The translations under genes and the position numbers were made by a program. The notes below the pieces were generated by a model, which was not told the DNA's origin, made no database searches, and was given only the letters and a program-made list of their open reading frames with translations. Below, piece after piece: positions 19,231-26,733 of a DNA stretch of 42,251 nucleotides (positions are counted from its first letter, which is position 1; every line of letters begins with the position of its first letter). This stretch comes from Mariprofundaceae bacterium (lineage in GTDB: Bacteria; Pseudomonadota; Zetaproteobacteria; Mariprofundales; Mariprofundaceae): NCBI GenBank assembly GCA_030950585.1, contig JAUZRG010000019.1, forward strand, positions 1-42,251. The letters are read 5' to 3'.

Positions 19231-19254
19231 AAAAAACCTATTAAGGGTGAGGTT
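19231..19254 (-). terminator. Weak terminator-like hairpin after suhB
   Basis: Read on the minus strand, AACCT pairs with AGGTT across a 10-base loop and runs into TTTTTATTT. The stem is short. It lies just past the suhB stop and before the yfgM promoter region, where a terminator is expected. Confidence 0.4.
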
Positions 19255-19272
19255 GGCTGTTTTTTCTTAAAA

Positions 19273-20052
19273 TCATTGCTTCTGTATACTTGAAATAAGT
19301 TGCTGATGAATCGCAGGGTTTGCCCCTGCTAAAATAGGGCTTGATAACTGTAGCTGATGAAAAGGATGCTGACTTTTAAAGTCACTGATGACGGCTCCCG
19401 CTTCTTCTGCAATTAATGAACCTGCGGCATAATCCCATAAGTGTTGGCCACCATGTGCGATAAAATGACCACGCCCAGCCGCAAGCCATGCCCATTCTAA
19501 GGCACAAGTACCAATATTGCGTTGACTTCTGTAAAGTTTTTTGGCGCTAAAGCAGCGTGATTGACTTTCATTAAGACGTTTGAAATCAATAAAGCCAATA
19601 GCATTTTGCAGCGTTTTTTCTTGAGAACTATGAATTTTCACTTCATTTAATGTCGCACCGTGACCACGTTGTGCCATAAAACATTCGTCTCGAATGGGAT
19701 CATAAATCCATGCGTAAATGGGTTTTCCCTTTTCAATCATGGCCAAAGAGACGGCAAATAGTGGAATCGTAGCGGCATAGTTTCCTGTGCCATCGAGAGG
19801 GTCTAAGCACCAAAAACGTTTGGAGTCGAGCATGGATAACTGTTGCGCTTGACTCATTTCTTCACCCATGAAACCAATGTCTGGGTAGCTTTCTTGCAAG
19901 GCAAGTCGGATGGATTTTTGTGTGTTTAAATCCACTTCGGTCACCACAGATCCATCATGTTTGAAATTGATGTTAGTGATACGATTCAGAGATGGAAGTA
20001 TGATTTCTTGGGCTGCTTTTTGTATGATGTCGCGGACGATTTGAAGATCCAA
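19273..20052 (-). CDS. suhB: Inositol-1-monophosphatase family protein (SuhB-like)
   Basis: A Mg-dependent, Li-sensitive phosphatase family member acting on inositol-1-phosphate or related sugar phosphates; in enterobacteria SuhB also joins rRNA antitermination complexes. The metal-binding set is present: GEEMS, LDPLDGTGNYA (usually DPIDGT) and WDYAAGSLIAEEAGA. The open frame extends to 20136, but the only well-placed ribosome site (AAAGGA) precedes a TTG at 20052. That start gives a 259-aa protein beginning at DLQIVRD, the normal family length, and leaves a 32-bp gap to the divergent pfp start. Substrate specificity cannot be read from the sequence. Confidence 0.9.
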   Translation of the reverse strand: MDLQIVRDIIQKAAQEIILPSLNRITNINFKHDGSVVTEVDLNTQKSIRLALQESYPDIGFMGEEMSQAQQLSMLDSKRFWCLDPLDGTGNYAATIPLFAVSLAMIEKGKPIYAWIYDPIRDECFMAQRGHGATLNEVKIHSSQEKTLQNAIGFIDFKRLNESQSRCFSAKKLYRSQRNIGTCALEWAWLAAGRGHFIAHGGQHLWDYAAGSLIAEEAGAVISDFKSQHPFHQLQLSSPILAGANPAIHQQLISSIQKQ

Positions 20053-20084
20053 AATAATGTTCCTTTGTTGAGTGGAGAAGTGAG

Positions 20085-21272
20085 ATGAATGCAAAGTTGA
20101 AAGGAAAGATGCTGATAGGTCAATCAGGTGGGCCAACAGCCGTGATTAATCAGTCCTTGATTGGTGCCATTATAGCAGCCAAATCTCAAGAGAATATCAC
20201 AGGTATTCTAGGTGCAAAGCATGGTATTCAGGGTATTATGGATGAAGATTTTATTGATTTAAGTGCTTATGAATTAGCCAAGTTAGAACGCATTGCCATT
20301 ACACCCGCAGCAGCTTTGGGATCAGTGCGCTTAAAACCAGGTAAAGCAGAATGTGTGCGCGTATTTGAGGTTTTTAAAAAACACGATATTCGTTATTTCT
20401 TTTATATTGGGGGCAATGATTCAGCGGAAACAGCACATATTATCTCAGAAATGGCCAAAGAAGCGCAGTATGATTTTTGCACAGTGCATATTCCAAAAAC
20501 CATTGATAATGATTTAAAAGTAACAGATCACTGCCCCGGGTTTGCTTCAGCTGCAAAATTTGTAGCACAGGCCTTTATGGGCGATGATCGTGATAATCGC
20601 GCTTTGAAAGGTATTAAGGTCAATGTGGTGATGGGTCGTCATGCAGGTTTTCTCACGGCTGCATCCGCTCTTGCACGTCAAGGTGATGAAAGTCGTGGGC
20701 CTCATTTGATTTATATGCCTGAACGTGCCTTTGATAGAGCACAGTTTCAGCAAGATGTGCGTCAAGTTCATGCAAAATGGGGTCGTTGTGTGATCGCTGT
20801 GTCAGAAGGTATTTCTGATACAGAAGGAACCCCCATCTTAAGTTCAAATGAAAAAGATAGTCATGGCAATGTTCAACTTTCGGGTACGGGTGCTTTGGGC
20901 GATTATTTATCTGCGCTGATCAAAGATGCTTTTTCAGAGCCGATGCGAGTCAGGGCGGATACCTTTGGTTATCTCCAACGTAGTTTTCCAGGTGTGATTT
21001 CTGAAGTGGATGCGCAAGAAGCGCGCATGGTTGGCACTTATGGTGTTGAGCAAGCCGTTCAACAAGCCAGCAGTGGCTCTGTTGCCATTCGTAGACTCAG
21101 CGATAAACCCTATGAAAGTGACTGTTTTATGACACCGCTATCTTCTGTGGCACGGGAATCGACTGAAATGAAGGATGCATGGATTCATGAAAATGGTCAT
21201 GACATTACCGAAGACTTTTTAACATACTTAACACCTCTTGTGGGTGAATTGCCCATTGTGGATGAATTTTAA
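20085..21272 (+). CDS. pfp: 6-phosphofructokinase, probably pyrophosphate-dependent
   Basis: Phosphorylates fructose-6-phosphate. The opening MLIGQSGGPTAVINQSL, the GGNDS motif near residue 108 where ATP enzymes have GGDGS, and the active-site PKTIDND near 139 are typical of the PPi-type clade. MGRHAGFLTAASALA follows. The enzyme would be reversible, working in glycolysis and gluconeogenesis. GGAG lies 8 bases before the ATG. The start is only about 32 bp from the divergent suhB start, so the promoters must overlap the coding ends. Phosphoryl-donor choice is inferred from these motifs. Confidence 0.88.
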   Translation: MNAKLKGKMLIGQSGGPTAVINQSLIGAIIAAKSQENITGILGAKHGIQGIMDEDFIDLSAYELAKLERIAITPAAALGSVRLKPGKAECVRVFEVFKKHDIRYFFYIGGNDSAETAHIISEMAKEAQYDFCTVHIPKTIDNDLKVTDHCPGFASAAKFVAQAFMGDDRDNRALKGIKVNVVMGRHAGFLTAASALARQGDESRGPHLIYMPERAFDRAQFQQDVRQVHAKWGRCVIAVSEGISDTEGTPILSSNEKDSHGNVQLSGTGALGDYLSALIKDAFSEPMRVRADTFGYLQRSFPGVISEVDAQEARMVGTYGVEQAVQQASSGSVAIRRLSDKPYESDCFMTPLSSVARESTEMKDAWIHENGHDITEDFLTYLTPLVGELPIVDEF

Positions 21273-21308
21273 GTTATCTATTCTATTGAAATAGGTACGA
21301 GGAATACG

Positions 21309-23486
21309 ATGACGAATTATCAAAATGATCAGCCCATTACAGGCATGAGTAATGAGCCTGACCGATTAAACCGTGAAAGCTTTGCTCAACGTGTCGCTGA
21401 TATTCTCATGCTTGAGCCAGATGATGAATGTTTGACCATTTCTCTTGAGGCAGAGTGGGGGTATGGTAAAACATCCGTGATCAACCTTGTGGAGAAGTCC
21501 GCTTCAAACCGTGGAAACAAACCCATTATTGTTGAATACAACCCTTGGTTGGCGGGAAAAGCAGATGCTTTGATTCAAGATTTCTTGATTCAGTTTTCAT
21601 CCCAGCTGGATGTGGCCAAGAATCCCAAAGAAGGCCTGCGAGCAGCCAAGGAAATATTGGCATATTCACAATTGTTTAATGCCATGAAGTTCATGCCAAA
21701 TGTCGAACCTTGGGCCTCAACATTGAATAGCCTTTCAGGTGTGATTGGTGATGCCTCTAAAAAAATGGCTAAACTCAAAGATGTCGATGTTTTTCATCGT
21801 AAGAGCAATGTTAGAAGCGCATTAAATGACTTGGATCAGCCTATCATTGTTATTATTGATGATATTGATCGTTTGACACCCGATGAAGCTTTCCAAGTGA
21901 TTCGCTTGGTGAAAGTTGTGGCTGATTTTCCCGGTGTTTCTTTTCTATTGTCTTTTGACCCTGAGTATTTAGCAGGAGCTTTGGCGAATTATGGTATTAA
22001 AAAGGCAGAGCAGTATATTGATAAGGTTGTTCAATTGCGGATTCCATTGCCTGTGATTGCACCCAAAGACATGCAAAAACTCGCGAATATTGAATTGGCT
22101 AGCTTATCTGAAGACTCGTTGACTGATTTCTTTGCTGAAGATCAAAAGCGTTTAAGTTATGTTTATCATAAGCACCTGAAGTATTTGGTGCGCAGTCCGC
22201 GTGAGCTAAAGCGTATTTTTAATCATTTACGCTTTGTTTTATCTCGCATTGAAGGTGAAGTTTGCTTTACTGATTTATATTGTTTGGCGGTATTGGCAAT
22301 CAAAGCACAAGGTATTTATAAATCATTGAAAGAAGCCCCTGAAATGTATGTGGGGCGGAAATTTGATGAAAAAATGGTCTTTGAAAAAAGAGAAGAAGTG
22401 ATTAAACGCTATCGTGACACACGTGAAGCCATGCTTGAGAAGGTTGATAGAAGAAACCAAGAGCATGTGCGTTGCATTGTGTATGATTTATTTCCTCTGG
22501 TGGATAGTCAATTTTCGGCGGTTTATAGTGAAGACTATGATCGTTGCGGGCGTGTGGCATGTGAAAAACGTTTGTATACGGCATTGCATTATCAGGTGCC
22601 ATTGGGTTTTGCTTCAGATGTTGATATTATTTCTTTTATTAATGGTGAAACAGACCGAGAAGATTATTTACAAAGAGCCATTGACGAAGACTTTGTGGAG
22701 CGATTGCTGGAGCTTCTTCAGCAAAATTTGAATAAAATAAAAGCTTCGCATGTGATTAGTCTTTTAAATGCTGTGTATGAAGTATTCTTAGATTCTGAAT
22801 ACCTTGAATCCTTCGTTGGGGCTGTACAAGGACCCTTTGACTTTGATCCATTTAGGCAAATTGTGTGGCTAAGTGTGGGTTTAGTCGCCAAGCAAGATTA
22901 TAAAAAAGATGTCCTTTTTAAGCTGATTGAAAATCCAAAAAGCCTTGCTGTGAGTGCTGAACTCATTAAAATGCTGATGATTCAAAATGACGCTATTGCC
23001 ACAGATGACCCCAGTTTGAAAAAAGAAGTTTGGTTGTATGGCAAGGATTACAGTGACTTGGTTGATCAGTGGTGTACGTTGATGGTCAAGCATTTGCAAC
23101 ATCATGATTTAATTCATTTTTATGATGTTGCTGCGATCTATACAGTGTTGGTACAAGCAAGCCCTAAACGGGTTAAAAAATTATTTAATAGCTGGAGCAC
23201 AAGCCCAGAAGGTTTAAGCTGTATCGCAACATTGATTGCGCATAGTGGCGATGACAAAGAAGGGGCATATGCTCATATTCAAGCGGACGAGCTATCCGCC
23301 TTGATGACGTTCTCCCGTTTAAAATCATTTGCCGACAGCCAGTTAAGCCAAGAAGATGATCTCTCTCCGATGCTCAAAGCCGTTTATCTCAGTATAAGCA
23401 CAGGAAAAGCCTATTATCTTAGTGATGCTCGCTTGGTGATGCAGCAGACTATTGAGTCGGTGATCGAGCCGATGATTGAAGTTTAA
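21309..23486 (+). CDS. KAP family P-loop NTPase, 725 aa
   Basis: Sequence: Walker A EWGYGKTS near residue 48, an YNPWL motif near 77 typical of KAP NTPases, and Walker B IIVIIDDIDRL near 178. SFLLSFDPEYLAGAL follows near 215, and RSPRELKRIFN near 300 is sensor-like. The last 350 residues are helical and unrecognised. No clear membrane insertion is visible, so it looks soluble. Family knowledge: KAP NTPases are patchily distributed, often on mobile elements, and several act in phage defence. Context: it starts 36 bp after pfp with its own ACGAGG ribosome site and opens the accessory island; a DUF3024 gene follows on the same strand. Confidence 0.88.
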   Translation: MTNYQNDQPITGMSNEPDRLNRESFAQRVADILMLEPDDECLTISLEAEWGYGKTSVINLVEKSASNRGNKPIIVEYNPWLAGKADALIQDFLIQFSSQLDVAKNPKEGLRAAKEILAYSQLFNAMKFMPNVEPWASTLNSLSGVIGDASKKMAKLKDVDVFHRKSNVRSALNDLDQPIIVIIDDIDRLTPDEAFQVIRLVKVVADFPGVSFLLSFDPEYLAGALANYGIKKAEQYIDKVVQLRIPLPVIAPKDMQKLANIELASLSEDSLTDFFAEDQKRLSYVYHKHLKYLVRSPRELKRIFNHLRFVLSRIEGEVCFTDLYCLAVLAIKAQGIYKSLKEAPEMYVGRKFDEKMVFEKREEVIKRYRDTREAMLEKVDRRNQEHVRCIVYDLFPLVDSQFSAVYSEDYDRCGRVACEKRLYTALHYQVPLGFASDVDIISFINGETDREDYLQRAIDEDFVERLLELLQQNLNKIKASHVISLLNAVYEVFLDSEYLESFVGAVQGPFDFDPFRQIVWLSVGLVAKQDYKKDVLFKLIENPKSLAVSAELIKMLMIQNDAIATDDPSLKKEVWLYGKDYSDLVDQWCTLMVKHLQHHDLIHFYDVAAIYTVLVQASPKRVKKLFNSWSTSPEGLSCIATLIAHSGDDKEGAYAHIQADELSALMTFSRLKSFADSQLSQEDDLSPMLKAVYLSISTGKAYYLSDARLVMQQTIESVIEPMIEV

Positions 23487-23557
23487 GTGATAAAACAAGA
23501 TCAAAAAACACATAAAAATGATGACGGCGTGGGTTTCACGCATATGAAAGGAATAGT

Positions 23558-23905
23558 ATGGCATTTAGTGAATTTGAAATAAAACGATACGAAAAGATGA
23601 CAAGACTTTTTGTTGAGACACGCCGTCCACCTGTCGAGATAAGGGACAAAGTGGACATCAGTTTTCGCTTAAAAAATCAAAGTATATCTATATTTGAAAT
23701 GATCTTTGAAGACTTTAAGACAAAGAAAGGAATCGAAGTCCCCATAGCAAAAGCAACTTTTGTGAAGTCTCAACAATGCTGGAAGTTGTACTGGGTACGC
23801 GCAGACCTGAAGTGGTATGCTTATTCACCGATGCCAAAAGTGAAGACCTTAGAAGCGTTTTTGGCACTTGTGGATACGGATGAGCATAGTATTTTTTGGG
23901 TTTGA
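23558..23905 (+). CDS. DUF3024 domain protein, 115 aa
   Basis: Begins MAFSEFEIKR and has the alternating acidic and aromatic strands and closing WKLYWVRADLKW stretch of the DUF3024 family, which has no known function. AAAGGA precedes the ATG. It follows the KAP gene by 70 bp on the same strand, so the two may share a transcript. The protein is small and soluble and may be an accessory factor. Confidence 0.75.
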   Translation: MAFSEFEIKRYEKMTRLFVETRRPPVEIRDKVDISFRLKNQSISIFEMIFEDFKTKKGIEVPIAKATFVKSQQCWKLYWVRADLKWYAYSPMPKVKTLEAFLALVDTDEHSIFWV

Positions 23906-24286
23906 ACCTTGATGAAGGTGAGCTGACTGCTTGTTTCAAGGGTCAATACACCTTCAATCTTCATTACTGGTTAATGAAAAGACCTGTAAAAATTTCTGAA
24001 CTGAGGGTTACACCCACACTGATACCGTGATGATACTTTTGGGTTAATCAGAAAAATTCCAATGTTTATTGGTATAAAGCCATAATACTTAAATGGTTTT
24101 TTCTCCTAACCTTTTGAAAAACAAAGAGTTTTTTAAATAAGTAAAATGATGTTTGGCATGCGGAATGTCGGTTAAAAGTATTTTATATTTCATATTTAGC
24201 TCCTGCGGCATGATATGTTTTGTGATTAATACTGTAAAAAATGAATGACTTACCATTACCCCCATATGAAGGCCTTATCCCAGTTT
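23906..24286. other. AT-rich intergenic stretch between convergent accessory genes
   Basis: This 380-bp stretch separates the plus-strand DUF3024 gene from the minus-strand nuclease gene. I see no strong terminator, no repeat and no known RNA. Its only candidate is a 34-codon minus-strand frame listed separately. It looks like eroded accessory DNA. Confidence 0.5.
24089..24193 (-). CDS. Possible small ORF, 34 aa
   Basis: A 34-codon minus-strand frame whose ATG is preceded by GCAGGAG with a 6-base spacer, an unusually good ribosome site. The product starts MKYKILLTDIPHAK, is basic and ends LGEKTI. It could be a real micro-protein or the intact 5' end of a decayed gene. It lies downstream of the nuclease gene on the same strand. 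Confidence 0.35.
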   Translation of the reverse strand: MKYKILLTDIPHAKHHFTYLKNSLFFKRLGEKTI

Positions 24287-25150
24287 TTAGAGGTTTTTTG
24301 TGATGTATCTTTGATTCAACCATTCTTTCCATTCTTCAAATTTCGATGAGCCTTTAATTGAGGAAATGAACTTTTCAAATGTGCATCCGATAACATTTGG
24401 CTTTGCCTCATCTGTCAGTTTAGAAATATACTCAGGAATGACATGGTGAAAATGGTTGTTTCCATTTGGGAACAGAGTGATGGAGTAAAACTCATCAACA
24501 ACCTTTTCTTGGATCATTTTCAATCCGAGCAGGTGATTTCTCCAAACCTGACGAAATTCATCCGTTCCGAAAATTTCATCATCTGGATTTTTGAAAACCC
24601 CAGATTCTCTTGCTGTTTCCCAGTACAAAGAATTGTGGTTTTTAACATTGATCGATTCTTTTTTCCCAATGGGGTAGGACTGTTCTGTATATTTTACTTC
24701 GATGCCAATGCCGCATGATCTTCCATTTTTAAGAATGACTTTGATATAGGTGTCAAAGGCTGTCCCATCATTCAAATATTTTTCTTTTGGTGCATATTCT
24801 ATTTCAATTAACTTGATTTCAGCGCAATCAATTTTCCAAACATCGGAAATAATCTTGGTCGCTACTTCACGGTTGGTATTTAAAGGCGCTAATAAATTAA
24901 AGGGTATGTGTTCGCTTCTTAATAAATCTGCATCACGTGTTCTTGAATATTTGGGATAGCGTTGCCTAAGAGATTCTCTTGAGTTGAGTTTGTCATAATA
25001 ATTCAACATCGCTTCTGCATCAGGATCGGTTAAACGATTTCCATAATCTTGAAAATCAACTTCCAAAACTTCAGCTCGATATTTTGACTGAAAGAGTCTG
25101 GCTTGTGCTTTGAATTCACCGTCTGGTTTATATTGTGTGCCGATATTCAT
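24287..25150 (-). CDS. PGN_0703-like putative PD-(D/E)XK restriction endonuclease
   Basis: A 287-aa protein. Residues about 60-75 carry the EHIPFNLLAPL motif typical of PGN_0703-family proteins. FDTYIKV near 140 and GIGIEVKYTEQSYP near 155 supply the D...ExK triad of a PD-(D/E)XK nuclease fold. The start is the ATG at 25150, with GGAG 8 bases upstream; the frame is open to a TTG at 25165, which has no such site. No methyltransferase gene is adjacent, so a classical restriction pair is not supported. The gene is AT-rich compared with the housekeeping genes, consistent with transfer. Its target is unknown. Confidence 0.75.
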   Translation of the reverse strand: MNIGTQYKPDGEFKAQARLFQSKYRAEVLEVDFQDYGNRLTDPDAEAMLNYYDKLNSRESLRQRYPKYSRTRDADLLRSEHIPFNLLAPLNTNREVATKIISDVWKIDCAEIKLIEIEYAPKEKYLNDGTAFDTYIKVILKNGRSCGIGIEVKYTEQSYPIGKKESINVKNHNSLYWETARESGVFKNPDDEIFGTDEFRQVWRNHLLGLKMIQEKVVDEFYSITLFPNGNNHFHHVIPEYISKLTDEAKPNVIGCTFEKFISSIKGSSKFEEWKEWLNQRYITKNL

Positions 25151-25286
25151 TTTTTCTATCTCCAACTAATTATTATACGGAACAATCCCCTAATTAACAG
25201 AGTTGTAACTTGCTAAAGTTGAGTGAGTTTATGCGTTTGTGTCAAGCTCAATAGGGATAAGTTTGCACTCCGAAAGGCTGCAGCAT

Positions 25287-26297
25287 TCAAAGCGGCCAAA
25301 TCGAAACCTTATTATGCTCATTACATCGCGCCCAAACCATACGCTCATCGGAACTAAACCCAAATTGATCAATTTTACCATTGTGCTCAAACTGCGCATG
25401 GGTCTGACCACCGCTCAGATCGTGCAAGCTAAGCATATTCGGCTTACTCAGTAACAAAACAAGAGAGCTGTTAGCGCAGAACGTCGGTGCCGAAGGGCAT
25501 AAAGACTCCTGAGGGTCATGAGGCAGTACACAACGTTTTTCACCAGAATCACGCTCCCAAATGGTCGCCTCAGCATCATAAGAGCTACAGGTAGCAACCC
25601 ACTTGCTATCAGGGCTAAACACCGCTTGGTTGATTTTGTCCAAGCCTTGGTATTTAAATGCGCCAACTCGCTCACCACTATGGGTAGACCACATAACGGC
25701 TTCATCACCGCAATTGGCCAGCATATGTTGCCAATCCCGACTAACAGAGGCCTGCCACAGTTGTTTAGTGTGCGTAATACAATAGAGGGGCTTGCCACTG
25801 AGCGCGTCCCACATGCAGGCCTCTTTATTGCCGTTTATGGTAAAAACCTGCTTTTCATCAGGGCTGAAAACAGCAACTTCTAAGCCTCCAAACGTTTCAG
25901 GTTTAAAGGTTTGCAGTTTACTTTCGTCCTTTGTTGACCATATGACAGCGCTACCATCACCAGAGGCGGTAAGTACCCGTTTACCGTCTTGGCTAAACGC
26001 GGCAGAATTCACTGCCCCCAAACGACCGAAGTGCCTGAAATAACATTGTGAATCGAAGGTTTCAAAATCGCTCAGTAAGGCCGTGCGATAAGCAACAGAC
26101 CATAGAAGAATATTCTTACCATCTGGACTGAAGCGTGCGTGGTGAAAGTGGTCGCTTGTTGCATGGCGTTTTTGTTCTTTGCCAGTATTGCAGTCCCAGA
26201 GCACCGTTGCACCGTCGAAGGAGGAGGTGACAAGTGTTTGGCTGTCGGGGGTGAAGGTAACCAAGCTGATGCTGTTGTTGTGCTCAATAGTAATCAT
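25287..26297 (-). CDS. WD40-repeat protein, 336 aa
   Basis: Six to seven beta-propeller repeats are visible as recurring units of the type ARFSPDGKNILLWS, AAFSQDGKRVLTASGDG, AVFSPDEKQVFTING and AVFSPDSKWVATCSS, each ending in a W-containing strand (VLWDC, VIWST, CMWDA, VMWST, TIWER). The repeats fill the whole length. There is no signal peptide and no fused effector domain, unlike the large WD40-NTPase or WD40-kinase proteins. A protein-protein scaffold in the cytoplasm is inferred. It sits between the PGN_0703-like nuclease and the Septu-like pair, transcribed with the former and away from the latter. Confidence 0.85.
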   Translation of the reverse strand: MITIEHNNSISLVTFTPDSQTLVTSSFDGATVLWDCNTGKEQKRHATSDHFHHARFSPDGKNILLWSVAYRTALLSDFETFDSQCYFRHFGRLGAVNSAAFSQDGKRVLTASGDGSAVIWSTKDESKLQTFKPETFGGLEVAVFSPDEKQVFTINGNKEACMWDALSGKPLYCITHTKQLWQASVSRDWQHMLANCGDEAVMWSTHSGERVGAFKYQGLDKINQAVFSPDSKWVATCSSYDAEATIWERDSGEKRCVLPHDPQESLCPSAPTFCANSSLVLLLSKPNMLSLHDLSGGQTHAQFEHNGKIDQFGFSSDERMVWARCNEHNKVSIWPL

Positions 26298-26419
26298 AGT
26301 AGAAAATCCATTATTAAACCCTGATTTTATGCAGTTTGATTATAACCGTCGATATGATACTTGATTTCTTTTTATTTTTTGACCCTTTTTTTGTGCAGAC
26401 GAGGGTGTTGGCCGTGTAG

Positions 26420-26445
26420 GCCGTAAGAGCGAAGCGTCATACGGC
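26420..26445 (+). repeat. REP-like palindrome A1
   Basis: Stem GCCGTA / TACGGC closes on the 14-base core AGAGCGAAGCGTCA. The reverse complement of the same core recurs at 26523-26536 with a different, but self-complementary, stem. Conserved core plus compensating stems is the signature of REP/RAYT-type palindromes. Confidence 0.7.
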
Positions 26446-26516
26446 ACACAAAGTGAGAAAGGTGTAAACAAAAAGTGATTAAGATGATGGTTGTGGATTG
26501 GATTGGCGGGGTTAGT

Positions 26517-26542
26517 GGTGGATGACGCTTCGCTCTTCCACC
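26517..26542 (-). repeat. REP-like palindrome A2 (inverted relative to A1)
   Basis: Stem GGTGGA / TCCACC around TGACGCTTCGCTCT, the exact reverse complement of the A1 core. The two copies are about 70 bp apart, making an inverted pair like a BIME. Confidence 0.7.
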
Positions 26543-26625
26543 TTACATATGCGACTTATGTGTTAATCTCCGCCGCCGTCACGGGTAAAATAGATGTTAG
26601 ACATCAGGCTGGTGGATGAAGCAGT

Positions 26626-26733
26626 ATGGTGTTGTTGAAAAAAGGTATGATCATTGCGATGGTTGATGCCCGCATGCTTAATCGAAGTTTGAATATCTTA
26701 AATCGTAAAGGTGAATCACGCTCATGGAAGTAA
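26626..26733 (+). CDS. Possible 35-aa leader ORF overlapping the PtuA-like gene
   Basis: An ATG-started frame (opening MVLLKKGMIIAMVDAR, basic end) closes 10 bases inside the PtuA-like gene, so that the start of that gene (ATGGAAGTAA) contains this stop. Its ribosome site is weak. It could be a translational leader, the last part of a lost upstream gene, or chance. Confidence 0.25.
   Translation: MVLLKKGMIIAMVDARMLNRSLNILNRKGESRSWK

Larger units (their letters stand above)
26298..26723. other. Intergenic region with REP-like palindromes and probable divergent promoters
   Basis: A 426-bp gap between the divergent WD40 and PtuA-like genes. It contains two REP-like hairpins in opposite orientation, listed separately, and a possible 35-codon ORF running into the PtuA-like start. 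A TTGTGTTGAAAAAAGG-like AT-rich stretch precedes the start. No known RNA family was recognised. Confidence 0.5.

Noticed and set aside
24241-24303. Short plus-strand ORF overlapping the nuclease 3' end
   Set aside because: Only 20 codons, overlapping a real gene antisense, with no ribosome site.
24287-25150. Type II restriction-modification system
   Set aside because: No DNA methyltransferase motif (such as NPPY or PCQ) occurs in the neighbouring genes.
25518-25883. Plus-strand 121-codon frame inside the WD40 gene
   Set aside because: It is the antisense shadow of a repeat-rich gene, with no ribosome site and no domain.
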